Below are positions 52,131 through 59,992 of a DNA stretch of 60,278 nucleotides, one piece after another. The position numbers were made by a program, and so were the translations under genes. This DNA comes from Verrucomicrobiaceae bacterium (GTDB lineage: Bacteria > Verrucomicrobiota > Verrucomicrobiia > Verrucomicrobiales > Verrucomicrobiaceae). The notes beneath the pieces are model-generated. The model searched no databases. It had not been told where the DNA came from and saw only the letters and a list, made by a program, of their open reading frames with translations. The stretch covers positions 1 to 60,278 of the forward strand of contig JAEUHM010000029.1 in NCBI GenBank assembly GCA_016795485.1. The letters run 5' to 3'. The first letter of the stretch is position 1, and each line of letters begins with the position of its first letter.

Positions 52131-52859
52131 TCAGTCTTTGGGCTTGATCCTATCCAGGTCGATCTCGGACGGGTCACAGCCGATCTCCGCCGCGAGCCGC
52201 CTCCGTTCGTGCTCTCTCCACATCCCTGGCAGTTCCTTTTTCAGCTGTGCTTCTCGTTGCCTTCTCTCGTCACTCAGGGCCGCCTCTCGTTCCTGATCCT
52301 TCGCGCCTTTGAGTTGTTGCCTCGGTTTATGCTTCGCCGCGTTAGCAGCATACGCCGCGCTGGACTCCGCAGACTTCTGTCCGCCTACTTTCACCACATG
52401 GCCATACTTCCGCTTCGACTCCGCAGAGAACAGCGCATCCATCGTCGCTTGGAAAGCGGCCCTGCCTTGCCCCAACATCTTTGCCAGCATCGCGCCGTTG
52501 AATGGGCCAAGAATATCCTTGTGCCACGCGAAGAGCATCGCAAAAACCCGTTGCACGATCCTGAAGGGATGAAGCCCATCTGCCACAATCCATTGAGCTT
52601 GCTGCCGTCTCGCCCAATCTGCTATTTGCAATGCTTCCTCCATCTTCAGCGCCCGCAGTTCGATGTCCGGCTGCTCGCTGGACGGATAGGCATACGCACC
52701 ACTCGGGGCTTCATCATCCTCATCCCACTCAGGCTCTTGTTCCATGAGTTGCTCGGCTGGAGTCTTGTCCTCCACTGGAGTCCACCCCTTATCATCATAG
52801 GCACGCCTCAGCACACCGTTGATCCTCCGCTCGTGCTCCATGACCGCATTCCACTTCAT
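52131..52859 (-). CDS. Hypothetical early protein
   Basis: The 242-residue protein overlaps the upstream stop by 4 bp and ends 7 bp before the ParB-like start. It contains a central part with WIVADGLHPFRIVQRVFAML and a charged C-terminal coiled coil, then EIGCDPSEIDLDRI. No family was recognised; possibly a replication or anti-host factor. Confidence 0.5.
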   Translation of the reverse strand: MKWNAVMEHERRINGVLRRAYDDKGWTPVEDKTPAEQLMEQEPEWDEDDEAPSGAYAYPSSEQPDIELRALKMEEALQIADWARRQQAQWIVADGLHPFRIVQRVFAMLFAWHKDILGPFNGAMLAKMLGQGRAAFQATMDALFSAESKRKYGHVVKVGGQKSAESSAAYAANAAKHKPRQQLKGAKDQEREAALSDERRQREAQLKKELPGMWREHERRRLAAEIGCDPSEIDLDRIKPKD

Positions 52860-53269
52860 CCCTTATCCTCCTCATCCAGTGTGTGGTCGCCGGATCTGTG
52901 GAGACTACCCAACATCAGTTCCCGCTGATTCGCGTCCTGTGCACGATCATCCCTCCACGTCTCCAATGGCATTGGCTGGGCCAACTCAACTTGCCCTGTC
53001 ATCTTGGCAGCGGCCATCACGGCCAACAGCGCATTGATCTGGGCTCGCATACCGATGATCTGGCCTTGCATCTGCTGGTGGAGCTTGCGGACACATTCCA
53101 CTTCACCCAATGCACGCCCCTTTGTCTCAGCGCTAACGATCCGCTGCATACCATCCCGCGCGCCGTGGAGTTCCGCTGAGAGGTCTCCCACCTGCTTTTC
53201 CAGCCTCCTCAATCCCTCCTGCATGGCCAGCGGCAGCCTAGAGGAGCCATCACTCAGGTCCGCACTCAT
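52856..53269 (-). CDS. Hypothetical coiled-coil early protein
   Basis: A 137-residue helical protein with heptads in the middle (LRRLEKQVGDLSAELHGARDG). ATGA overlaps link it to the genes before and after. No function can be given. Confidence 0.5.
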   Translation of the reverse strand: MSADLSDGSSRLPLAMQEGLRRLEKQVGDLSAELHGARDGMQRIVSAETKGRALGEVECVRKLHQQMQGQIIGMRAQINALLAVMAAAKMTGQVELAQPMPLETWRDDRAQDANQRELMLGSLHRSGDHTLDEEDKG

Positions 53270-53475
53270 GGCTCGACTCCCCCCTCGAAGACATTTCGCT
53301 TCCGCGCATCCAGCAGCCTCACTTTGTCAGGCACAGACTTCTCTGGATCGCGCTCAGCGCCATCTTTCGCAGCGCGCTTACGTATAATATCCGCCATACC
53401 AGGCACGCCCAACTCTTGCAGATCCAGCAAACGCTGCCTGATCTCCGCCTTAATGCCACGGATCACGAGCTTCAT
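53266..53475 (-). CDS. Small hypothetical early protein
   Basis: This 69-residue helical, basic protein is joined by 4-bp overlaps to both neighbours. It begins MKLVIRGIKAEIRQRLLDLQ. No recognisable domain. Confidence 0.5.
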   Translation of the reverse strand: MKLVIRGIKAEIRQRLLDLQELGVPGMADIIRKRAAKDGAERDPEKSVPDKVRLLDARKRNVFEGGVEP

Positions 53476-53678
53476 GCGTCAAACTGCCCTCCATACTCTT
53501 TTGCCAGCCGCTCAGGCAATCCCGCTTCAAGCAGGAGCTCCACCTTCTCCAAGATCAAATAGACGTTGTTACGCGAGAGCATGTTACTCGCCGTCTGAGC
53601 CGTCATTTTGCCGCTCGTATAAGACTCCCGGAGCTTAGACACCACTCGGGCGCGCTCGGCTTGTTCCGCCGCCGTCAT
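53472..53678 (-). CDS. Small hypothetical early protein
   Basis: The 68-residue product is helical with a possible DNA-binding character (TAQTASNMLSRNNVYLILEKV). It is tied to its neighbours by 4-bp overlaps. Confidence 0.5.
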   Translation of the reverse strand: MTAAEQAERARVVSKLRESYTSGKMTAQTASNMLSRNNVYLILEKVELLLEAGLPERLAKEYGGQFDA

Positions 53679-53977
53679 GCGAGCCTCCCTTCTTGTTTCC
53701 GTGCTGCCACTGGCGGATAGCCCTCACGGGCCATTCGCTCGCTAGCTGCAATAACTTCGGCAGTAGCGAACAGCAGCGTGTCCCCCCGCCCACGTCCAGA
53801 CGCAGCCCTACGCGCATCCTTCCGTCCGCAGGGCTTCAGCCAACCAGCCTCAAGGACATCTTCGTAAATCGTTTTGGAGCCAAGGTAATCAACGACGGCA
53901 GCCCGCGTCATCGTTGCAGGCGGTGGCATCTGCCAGCCCAGCGCGATTGCAGTCTTTCTCGGCACAGTCGACTTCAC
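53675..53977 (-). CDS. Small hypothetical early protein, possible DNA binder
   Basis: The 100-residue protein has the sequence TRAAVVDYLGSKTIYEDVLEAGWLKPC followed by a basic loop (GRKDARRAASGRGRG), which resembles small excisionase/MerR-like winged helices that carry an EDVL..GWLKP type turn. As no other excisionase candidate exists, it may regulate excision or early transcription; this is inference. Confidence 0.5.
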   Translation of the reverse strand: MKSTVPRKTAIALGWQMPPPATMTRAAVVDYLGSKTIYEDVLEAGWLKPCGRKDARRAASGRGRGDTLLFATAEVIAASERMAREGYPPVAARKQEGRLA

Positions 53978-54216
53978 AGCCTACCCTCCTCCTTGAGTTG
54001 TTGCCTCACTTCCGCATACCTCAGCCGCCGTCCAGCGCTCCCCATCCGCGTGCGAGTCTCTTCCGCACCGCGCAGATACCCGCGATGAAACTCACTCTCC
54101 TGAGCCTGGCGCGCGATGCACGCATCGCGTTGCGCGATGCCATGCCGACACAGCCAACCCGCCAAAGCGCCCAGAAGCGCCAGCAAAGTGCCACCAACAG
54201 CCAGCTCCCAGATCAC
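53974..54216 (-). CDS. Small membrane protein
   Basis: The 80-residue protein starts at GTG (54216), overlapping the upstream stop as GTGA. One membrane helix (ELAVGGTLLALLGALAGWLC) is followed by a polar, Arg-rich tail. It resembles superinfection-exclusion or lysis-accessory proteins in layout only. Confidence 0.5.
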   Translation of the reverse strand: MIWELAVGGTLLALLGALAGWLCRHGIAQRDACIARQAQESEFHRGYLRGAEETRTRMGSAGRRLRYAEVRQQLKEEGRL

Positions 54217-54551
54217 TCGCCACCCCCTTCCCACATTTGCAGTACGCAGTCAGAGCACACAGGCGTCAGCGCCTCATGCAGCTCGCCAAAGCGCAGCTCA
54301 AACGTAAATCCACCACAGGCACCCCTGAACGGCACCAGTTGTGTCCAATAAAAGGCACCCCTCCTCATCACCCTACCACACTCCGCGCACTGCCACTTGG
54401 ACTTGCCTGCAGGCCGCATAAACATCGCCACCGCGTTCTGCAGCTGCGAGAAAAAGTGATTGTACTTCGGCTCCCGAAACTCAGCAGCCCCAAAGTGAGC
54501 CAGATACATCCGATCATAGTGAGCTGCCCAGAAATGCTCGTATGTGATCAC
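54213..54551 (-). CDS. Zinc-ribbon protein
   Basis: The 112-residue protein starts at GTG (54551, GTGA overlap). It carries WQCAECGRVMRRG and, 40 residues later, VCSDCV: two CxxC knuckles forming a zinc ribbon. Function unknown; a longer frame reaching back to 54695 would lie over the upstream gene. Confidence 0.5.
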   Translation of the reverse strand: MITYEHFWAAHYDRMYLAHFGAAEFREPKYNHFFSQLQNAVAMFMRPAGKSKWQCAECGRVMRRGAFYWTQLVPFRGACGGFTFELRFGELHEALTPVCSDCVLQMWEGGGE

Positions 54552-54805
54552 TCGCCACCCCCTCTCACCGCGCTCAACACACTGATCTTTTGGAGCGCCA
54601 GAAAAAGCTCCACATCCCGGTCTGAGATCAGCGCGGCAATCGCCCCCATCGCCTGGTGCAGACGATCCATCTGCCCCAACTGCTTGGCCGTGCATTGAGC
54701 CATCGGAGGGAACATCCGCTCCATCGCTTCCAGCTTCAGCCAGATCCCGCTCAACGCGCGAATGTCCGCTTTTGCCAAGACTCGTTCGGTGACGCCGATC
54801 TTCAC
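54548..54805 (-). CDS. Small hypothetical early protein
   Basis: An 85-residue helical protein, ATGA-linked to the gene upstream. It ends AVRGGGE, and its stop region shares 17 bp with the junction at 54.21 kb. No domain recognised. Confidence 0.5.
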   Translation of the reverse strand: MKIGVTERVLAKADIRALSGIWLKLEAMERMFPPMAQCTAKQLGQMDRLHQAMGAIAALISDRDVELFLALQKISVLSAVRGGGE

Positions 54806-55056
54806 GCTACCACCCCCGATCCAAGCACTGAGTGCTCCTCTAGTGGAATCTGCACGCGCATGCCAGGGCTCAGCCTTTCCTTACGCCCCCGGATCTCTAT
54901 GACTGCATAGCCGTCATTGGTTGATCTCGCCTCGGCGATACACACACCAAAAGTCTTGGCATATCCCACGCGCACTCGCTGTCCAACCTCCAGGTTACCA
55001 GCAGATGTATTAAAGAGCGCCCCCTTAAACTTCCGCACACTCAGGCAACGCTTCAT
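54802..55056 (-). CDS. Small beta-rich hypothetical protein
   Basis: An 84-residue protein with a KOW/SH3-like look: VGQRVRVGYAKTFG followed by short strands and LSPGMRVQIPLEE. It may bind nucleic acid; function unknown. Linked to its neighbours by 4-bp overlaps. Confidence 0.5.
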   Translation of the reverse strand: MKRCLSVRKFKGALFNTSAGNLEVGQRVRVGYAKTFGVCIAEARSTNDGYAVIEIRGRKERLSPGMRVQIPLEEHSVLGSGVVA

Positions 55057-55940
55057 TGGTCACCTCCCGCGTCAGATCCCGAGCTACACGACGTGGCCCC
55101 CTTTTGCAGCCCCTCTGGCTGCCCATCAGGTTGCGCATGACAGACACCGACCTTCACCTGCTCAACTTCAGAGCTCAGTCCCTCGCTCGCTACATTGAGG
55201 CCAAGCACCGCGCCGCCATACGGGACGATGGCCAAGCTCTTACTAGCACACCGCTTCAGAGCAGCGATCTCCCCCAGGAGCCTCTGCCGCCTCCTCTCAA
55301 TGGCAGCATACAGCCCCTCGCTCCAGAACGTATCGTAGGACGCACCGAAGAGCGCTGAGCAGCGCTCATTCAACTTCCGCGCGATAGCCAACTCGGCCTC
55401 ATACCCCGTCCACATTGACGGGCGCGTTACAGGCCAGGGCTCAGACTCAGGCGGCAGCACAAACCGCCGCTCCCCCTTATCCGCAGGCACCTTCGGCCAG
55501 AGCTTAGACAACTCTACCTCTCCCGTCTCGCAGTCGATCCACGCATACCCCTTTCCTTCCGGGTGCTGAATCTCCAGCGCCATCGTGTAGACTGAGCGCG
55601 CCGCGTCCCGCTCCGTTGAGCGAAGGACCAGCATCGCCGCCCCACAGGCCACGTAGTCCAGCTCAGGACTCCCAAACGTTGCCACAGTGTATTGGCATCG
55701 CTCGCCATTAAGATCCTCCCCAAGCCTCCGAATCTTGAGTGTCGGATAAACCTTCTTTCCAGCCAGACTATGCGCCACCTTCTCCAGCTCCCATGAGTTC
55801 TTCAGCCCCGCATAAGCCTGCTCTCGCAGCTTTGCCGCAGCCTTCTGGTTAGGCACCATCCGCCTCCTAGCCTGCGGCATCCGCTCCCACTGGGGAACGC
55901 GCGCGCGCTTGGGCCGCAGCCCTACAGCAGTCATGCTCAT
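55053..55940 (-). CDS. Hypothetical early protein
   Basis: The 295-residue protein has a basic N-terminus, a segment typical of a folded domain (YVACGAAMLVLRSTERDAARSVY ... AWIDCETGEVELSKL) and a Ser/Gly-rich C-terminus. No family was recognised. ATGA overlaps join it to the genes on both sides. Confidence 0.5.
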   Translation of the reverse strand: MSMTAVGLRPKRARVPQWERMPQARRRMVPNQKAAAKLREQAYAGLKNSWELEKVAHSLAGKKVYPTLKIRRLGEDLNGERCQYTVATFGSPELDYVACGAAMLVLRSTERDAARSVYTMALEIQHPEGKGYAWIDCETGEVELSKLWPKVPADKGERRFVLPPESEPWPVTRPSMWTGYEAELAIARKLNERCSALFGASYDTFWSEGLYAAIERRRQRLLGEIAALKRCASKSLAIVPYGGAVLGLNVASEGLSSEVEQVKVGVCHAQPDGQPEGLQKGATSCSSGSDAGGDQ

Positions 55941-56146
55941 GCCACACCTCCCGCGTTGAGCCGCTGGTAAACACCCCGCCAGGCCTTCAATCGCTTAGCC
56001 CAGAACGCCACAGACTCTCTCGACTCCGCAGCCCAGACGGGCCTTCTAGCCCGCCACTTCAAATCTTCCTGCACATTGGATCTCACAGCCTCGGCAGCCT
56101 CAGAAATTGCCAGCAGCGCTATGGTCGCATGATTTTTCAGTTTCAT
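55937..56146 (-). CDS. Small helical early protein
   Basis: The 69-residue product (from the ATG at 56146; a GTG at 56155 is an alternative) is helical: HATIALLAISEAAEAVRSN followed by a Trp/Arg-rich half. It begins the chain of 4-bp overlaps that runs to 52131. Confidence 0.5.
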   Translation of the reverse strand: MKLKNHATIALLAISEAAEAVRSNVQEDLKWRARRPVWAAESRESVAFWAKRLKAWRGVYQRLNAGGVA

Positions 56147-56155
56147 CGTCGTCAC

Positions 56156-56346
56156 TCGATCTATTGTTAGTTGTCGCTCAGTTCACCCTGCGGCCAGATT
56201 TCGCGCTGGCCGCCCCGCGTCACTCTTTTCAGTCACTCGCCTCACCCAGGTCAGCCCATCGCTGCCTGGCTCAGTCCCTCCTTGGTATCTTCCGCGTCTT
56301 CATCCGTGGCCCTCAGTTCGTTGTTGTCAGAAATCCGTGCCCGTTC
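56156..56346. other. Gap without clear gene
   Basis: No frame of useful length with good features was seen in these 190 bp. The region may hold the ribosome site and leader of the early gene chain. Confidence 0.3.
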
Positions 56347-56502
56347 TCAGGCCTTAGCCTCCGCACCCTCCACAAGCTCCTCCAACCGCGAGATCAGCTC
56401 CTCGTAAGCACTCGCCACCTGGTGAGATGCCAATGGCACCTCCGGGTCAATCCGTGGCGTCTCGTCCAGTATCTCTTTGAGCTCGGTCAGTAGGTTCTTC
56501 AT
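56347..56502 (-). CDS. Small acidic helical protein
   Basis: A 51-residue frame starts at the ATG at 56502 and reads MKNLLTELKEILDETPRID, ending in a helix (AYEELISRLEELVEG). It has clear coding character and lies 14 bp after the stop of the regulator at 56517. Function unknown. Confidence 0.55.
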   Translation of the reverse strand: MKNLLTELKEILDETPRIDPEVPLASHQVASAYEELISRLEELVEGAEAKA

Positions 56503-56516
56503 GGTAAAAAAATCAG

Positions 56517-56708
56517 TTAGTTCGCCTCAGGCATTGGCTGCACGGTCACCTGTCCTGTGCCCCACACTTCGCGGTAGACCTTCACTAGCCCCAACCTCAG
56601 CAGGTCGCTCACACACATGCCCGTGCGCCTCTCCAGCTCAGGCAGCAGCCGCTCCATCTCTGGAGTCAGTGTCGTCATGCACCTTCTGTTCTCGGTTCTC
56701 TTCGCCAT
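56517..56708 (-). CDS. Ribbon-helix-helix-like regulator (leftward side of switch)
   Basis: The 63-residue product from the ATG at 56708 reads MTTLTPEMERLLPELERRTGMCVSDLLRLGLVKVYRE, the pattern of a short strand followed by two helices as in RHH repressors. The start codon directly abuts four 9-bp iterons. It precedes the early genes and is divergent from the regulator at 56789. Confidence 0.6.
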   Translation of the reverse strand: MAKRTENRRCMTTLTPEMERLLPELERRTGMCVSDLLRLGLVKVYREVWGTGQVTVQPMPEAN

Positions 56709-56741
56709 GTTGGCATTGTTGGCTATGTTGGCATTGTTGGC
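56709..56741. promoter_or_regulatory. Four 9-bp iterons in the divergent regulator gap
   Basis: GTTGGC occurs at 56709, 56718, 56727 and 56736, exactly every nine bases, with CATT/TAT-type spacers. The array occupies the 80-bp gap between two divergent RHH-type genes and is adjacent to the start codon of one. RHH dimers bind short, spaced repeats, so this is a good operator candidate. Confidence 0.65.
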
Positions 56742-56788
56742 AAGCGGAAAATGTTGCAAAGTTCAACAAAGTTAGCAGGCTATGCTTC

Positions 56789-57061
56789 ATGAACACAAAA
56801 ACCGCCCGGAATCTGGGCATCCGCCTCGATCCACAAACCTCTGAACGACTCGACCGCTTCGAGACCGTCACGGGCGTTCCCGCTGCCACACTAGGCCGCA
56901 ACGCCATTCAAGCCGCACTCGATTACTTCGCTACAAACGGGTATCTCTCATTCCCGCTCACCGTCATACCCAAGTCGGATTATCAGCCCCCGAGTCCCGA
57001 GCTAAACGCCCGGCCAGCAAATACCAAATACGAACCCAAGCCTCGAACTCGCAAAACGTAA
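56789..57061 (+). CDS. Ribbon-helix-helix regulator (rightward side of switch)
   Basis: The 90-residue protein starts MNTKTARNLGIRLDPQTSERLD and continues FETVTGVPAATLGRNAIQAALDYF, a textbook RHH/CopG arrangement (strand, helix, turn, helix). The C-terminus is Pro/Lys-rich and disordered. It may be the lysogenic repressor or its antagonist; it ends at a bidirectional terminator. Confidence 0.65.
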   Translation: MNTKTARNLGIRLDPQTSERLDRFETVTGVPAATLGRNAIQAALDYFATNGYLSFPLTVIPKSDYQPPSPELNARPANTKYEPKPRTRKT

Positions 57062-57072
57062 TCTCTCCACAA

Positions 57073-57099
57073 AAAAGCCCGGTCAAGCACCGGGCTTTT
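57073..57099 (+). terminator. Bidirectional terminator between convergent genes
   Basis: An 11-bp inverted repeat (57073-57083 and 57089-57099, AAAAGCCCGGT type) with a 5-nt loop has A-runs on the left and T-runs on the right, so it works for the RHH gene on plus and for the exported-protein gene on minus, whose stop codon it touches. Confidence 0.88.
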
Positions 57100-57533
57100 C
57101 ATTTCTTCAATGCCTTAACCACATCGTCAGGCACATCATTTAGCGGCACTCTGGCAGCGCCCATCTTGTGGAAGAACTTCAGTGCATCACCGTCGATTGA
57201 AGCGCCCGTCACACCCTCATAAACCTTCCCGCTCTTCAAGGTTAGCTTACCTGTGATCGTCTGCCAGTGCTTCTGCCCCAGCTTAGCCCTCTCAAATAGC
57301 GGCTTCAGCCTTAGCTTCTCAGCCTCAGATAGATCCGCCAGCAACACGGACCGCGTAAACACCTCAGCGCCCTCGCTGCCCTGCTCATAATAGAGCCTTA
57401 ACTCATCCACCTTGAGCGGACGCGCGTCCCTAATCTGTTTACCATCGGCCAGGGCAATCGCTCTCCATGCGAGCTCCTGAGACTTCAACCCGCAACAAAT
57501 GACGAAATACAAGAAAACGAAGAGCGTCTTCAT
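57099..57533 (-). CDS. Exported hypothetical cargo protein
   Basis: The 144-residue protein has a signal peptide (MKTLFVFLYFVICCGLKS). The mature part contains TITGKLTLKSGKVYEGVTG, recurring in verrucomicrobial and planctomycete exported proteins, and ends in a lysine-rich helix. It looks like host-derived cargo and may alter the cell envelope of the lysogen. Confidence 0.6.
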   Translation of the reverse strand: MKTLFVFLYFVICCGLKSQELAWRAIALADGKQIRDARPLKVDELRLYYEQGSEGAEVFTRSVLLADLSEAEKLRLKPLFERAKLGQKHWQTITGKLTLKSGKVYEGVTGASIDGDALKFFHKMGAARVPLNDVPDDVVKALKK

Positions 57534-57560
57534 CCTCCGAGCCTAATCCACAGCCAGCAC

Positions 57561-57653
57561 ATGTCCAACCTCGAATACATCATCTCTATCATCATCTTAG
57601 TTCCCATCGGCTGGTTCCTACTCTACTACGGTGTGCGCGGTATTTTTGGTTAA
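57561..57653 (+). CDS. Possible 30-residue membrane peptide
   Basis: The frame MSNLEYIISIIILVPIGWF continues to FG and encodes one membrane helix. Small transmembrane peptides of this size occur in phages and toxin systems; there is no proof of expression. Confidence 0.35.
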   Translation: MSNLEYIISIIILVPIGWFLLYYGVRGIFG

Positions 57654-57812
57654 ATGTTCAATTAGAGCCACTTTGACTCGGAGTGGTTTTGAATTTACAA
57701 AAAAACTCAGAGCCAAAGTGACGCGTGTTAATAACTCGCTCAATTTGAGGATAACTTTCTAACGTTTGGATTGCTTTCATGGCACAAACTCGGCTACAAC
57801 ACAGGCCCGCCC

Positions 57813-58520
57813 ATGAACCGTCCCATCCCCAATGGACTCCTCATTGCTGTAGAAGGCATTGATGGAGCCGGAAAAACCTCCGTTTCTACACTGCTCGCAC
57901 AATGGTGCGGCGAAAATGGCCTTGGCTGCATGATCTCCAAGGAACCCACTGGCAACAAATGGGGAACCGAGCTTCGCAACTCAGCACGAGCTGGACGCCT
58001 AACTCTAGAGCGCGAGCTTGAGCTATTCGCATTGGATCGGCAAGACCATGTAGAGCGGTCGATCCGACCCGCCCTCAACGAAGGCAATATCGTCATCCTT
58101 GATCGCTATTATTACTCGACCGCAGCATACCAAGGGTCACGCGGTGCCGACTATCACCAGATCATTGCGCAGAACGAGTCTTTCGCACCAAGGCCAGATT
58201 TGGTTTTGGTTTTGAATGTAGATGTGGACGCTGGGCTGCAGCGGATTCGCATGCGCGGAGACAAACCAAATCTATTTGAAAGCAAGGGCGCTCTAACGAA
58301 GGCTCGCAATATCTTTCTGCAACTTGCTGAACAGAACGAAAATGCAGTTCTTATCGATGCTTCTGGCCACCTAAAGGATACCTTCCCAAAGGCCTTTTAC
58401 GCGTTTCAGCGCGCCGCCATCAACAAGTTGGCCAAATCGACTACCCTAAATCCGGATCTCCTCAATCGCACTCTCGTCTTTTTCGGAGGAGAGCCGATTG
58501 TCGATACTTCCGCGATCTAA
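57813..58520 (+). CDS. tmk: Thymidylate kinase-like protein
   Basis: The 235-residue protein from the ATG at 57813 has the P-loop EGIDGAGKT (14-22), the EPT motif (45-47) and DRYYYSTAAYQG (97-108, the DRY and Tyr/Gln site of dTMP binding). These are diagnostic for dTMP kinase, which makes dTDP for DNA synthesis. It ends 210 bp before the right attachment core, so it is cargo. The host must have its own copy. Confidence 0.85.
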   Translation: MNRPIPNGLLIAVEGIDGAGKTSVSTLLAQWCGENGLGCMISKEPTGNKWGTELRNSARAGRLTLERELELFALDRQDHVERSIRPALNEGNIVILDRYYYSTAAYQGSRGADYHQIIAQNESFAPRPDLVLVLNVDVDAGLQRIRMRGDKPNLFESKGALTKARNIFLQLAEQNENAVLIDASGHLKDTFPKAFYAFQRAAINKLAKSTTLNPDLLNRTLVFFGGEPIVDTSAI

Positions 58521-58730
58521 GCGCTACCCTAAACCACGCCTCCCCATCCTCCCGCATCAGCGGCTTTTTGTAGTGCCGCTTGATCACGGACTCGGAGTTG
58601 TTAGCCACATCCGCCAGTTTGTGGCCCATCGCTATCGCATCTTTTAGCAGACCTCCGCTCGCACAATCCTCTTCGCACAAACCTTTCACAGGCCAATGGT
58701 TTCGGGACTTCCAGCCGTGCGTTGACTTTA
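58462..58730 (-). pseudogene. Truncated tyrosine recombinase C-terminus
   Basis: One minus-strand frame reads DVANNSESVIKRHYKKPLM and then EDGEAWF, which matches the end of phage/genomic-island integrases, with the nucleophile Tyr at about 58571. The upstream catalytic part is missing because the frame runs into the right attachment core. It overlaps the end of the thymidylate kinase gene by 58 bp. It is likely a remnant of an earlier element in the same tRNA site. Confidence 0.55.
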
Positions 58731-58776
58731 TTCGGGACGAAGAGGTCGTGGGTTCGAATCCCGCCAGCCCGACCAT
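58731..58776 (+). repeat. attR core
   Basis: A 46-bp copy of the tRNA-Pro 3' part with one difference (T at 58746). The first half of the tRNA is absent, so this copy does not form a tRNA. It marks the right end of the prophage. Confidence 0.93.
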
Positions 58777-58871
58777 CCAAACCTCTGATAATCAAGGGGT
58801 TCGGGTGTGAAGGTTACTAACCGCATACAAGATTAGTAACGCAATTAGTAACACTTCACACAACGCCAGCC

Positions 58872-59951
58872 GTGGACACGTCCACATCATCAGAACAGCA
58901 CCAGAAATCCAAATCCCCCAACTCTCTCAGGCGCGTCAGCGAAGGTCTTTACCGGAATCCAACTTCCGGGGCCTACTTCGCTCACTTCCGATTGAAGGGG
59001 AGGGTATTCAAAGAGAGTCTTGGCACCAGCGAGCTGCCCGTCGCCAAACGGAAGCTCAGGGATCTTCGTCAGGAGAAGGAGCACCTCGACCCGAACGCAG
59101 GGAAGCAAACACTCCGCGAGATCACCGAGCGGCACCTGAAACTTCAAGGCAACCTCTCCCGGTCGAGCATCACCAAGAAGACCGGCATCGCCAACGCGGT
59201 TTACCAGCAATGGCCGAAAAGTATTGATCGCCCGGCTCTGGAGATCAGGGCTTCCGAGGTCGAGGAGTGGCTGCAGAATGTCACCCAGGGGATGAGGCAC
59301 TCGTCTCGGAATGAATGGCTCTTTTTCATCAAGGGCGTCTTTGAGCGTGCCGTTCGAGATGGCATCCTGGTGAAGTCACCGGTCGCCCATCTGATGCCAG
59401 TGAAGCGTCAGGCTGTGGAGCGGCTCACCCCGACCTGGGAGCAGTTTCAGGCGATGGTCTGCTACATTCGGAACAACACCATCAACCGACGCTGCGCTGC
59501 CAGCGGGGATTTTGTGGAGTTCATGGGACTGTCAGGGCTGGGTAATGGTGAAGTTGCCGAGTTGAAGGTCCGCGATGTTGATCTTGCCAGAGGCACCATC
59601 TGGGTACGGAGACAGAAAACAGACACCGGATTCCATATTCCCATTTTCCCCCGTCTTCGTCCGTTGGTGGAACGCCTGGTTCGTGCGCAAGGAAGCGACC
59701 CAAACGCCAAGCTCGTCCCTATCTCGGAAGCCAAACATGCTCTCGAATCCACCTGCAAGGCGCTCAACTATCCGCATTTTACCCAGCGGTCACTTCGCCG
59801 GATGTTCATCACCGATGCTTTGGAGAAGGGCATCGACGTAAAGACCATCGCCGAGTGGCAGGGACATCGGGATGGTGGCAAGCTCATCCTCGATACATAC
59901 AGCCACGTCCGCCGACCGCATCATGACCGCATGGCGGAACTGCTGGCGTGA
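58872..59951 (+). CDS. Integrase of a second, adjacent element
   Basis: The 359-residue protein starts at GTG (58872). The C-terminal domain shows K249, H332 and Y343 (WQGHRDGGKL...DTYSH) and an arginine at 309 (QRSLRRMF). The first catalytic arginine is replaced by glycine (SGLGNGEV, G224), and the HxxR histidine by arginine. Opitutales and other verrucomicrobial genomes carry a recombinase family of this type. It lies just outside attR, 96 bp away, and would belong to a second element on its right. Confidence 0.8.
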   Translation: MDTSTSSEQHQKSKSPNSLRRVSEGLYRNPTSGAYFAHFRLKGRVFKESLGTSELPVAKRKLRDLRQEKEHLDPNAGKQTLREITERHLKLQGNLSRSSITKKTGIANAVYQQWPKSIDRPALEIRASEVEEWLQNVTQGMRHSSRNEWLFFIKGVFERAVRDGILVKSPVAHLMPVKRQAVERLTPTWEQFQAMVCYIRNNTINRRCAASGDFVEFMGLSGLGNGEVAELKVRDVDLARGTIWVRRQKTDTGFHIPIFPRLRPLVERLVRAQGSDPNAKLVPISEAKHALESTCKALNYPHFTQRSLRRMFITDALEKGIDVKTIAEWQGHRDGGKLILDTYSHVRRPHHDRMAELLA

Positions 59952-59992
59952 CTTTATTTGGGTGTAAACTCGCCCCGACCTTTCCAAGACTC

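Larger units (their letters stand above)
10895..58776. mobile_element. Integrated siphovirus-like prophage (about 47.9 kb)
   Basis: The element is bounded by 46-bp direct repeats (10895-10940 and 58731-58776) made of the tRNA-Pro 3' end. It contains an integrase next to the tRNA, regulatory and replication genes, two DNA methylases, terminase, portal, protease, capsid, tape measure, fibre-type proteins and lysis genes in a coherent order. All core head genes and a tail gene set look intact, so it may be a functional phage. Tail morphology is inferred from a tape measure without any recognised sheath protein. Tail tube, terminator and chaperone genes are assigned by position only. Confidence 0.92.

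Noticed and set aside
10895..58776. Transposon or insertion sequence inside the prophage
   Set aside because: No transposase-like frame or terminal inverted repeat pair was seen.
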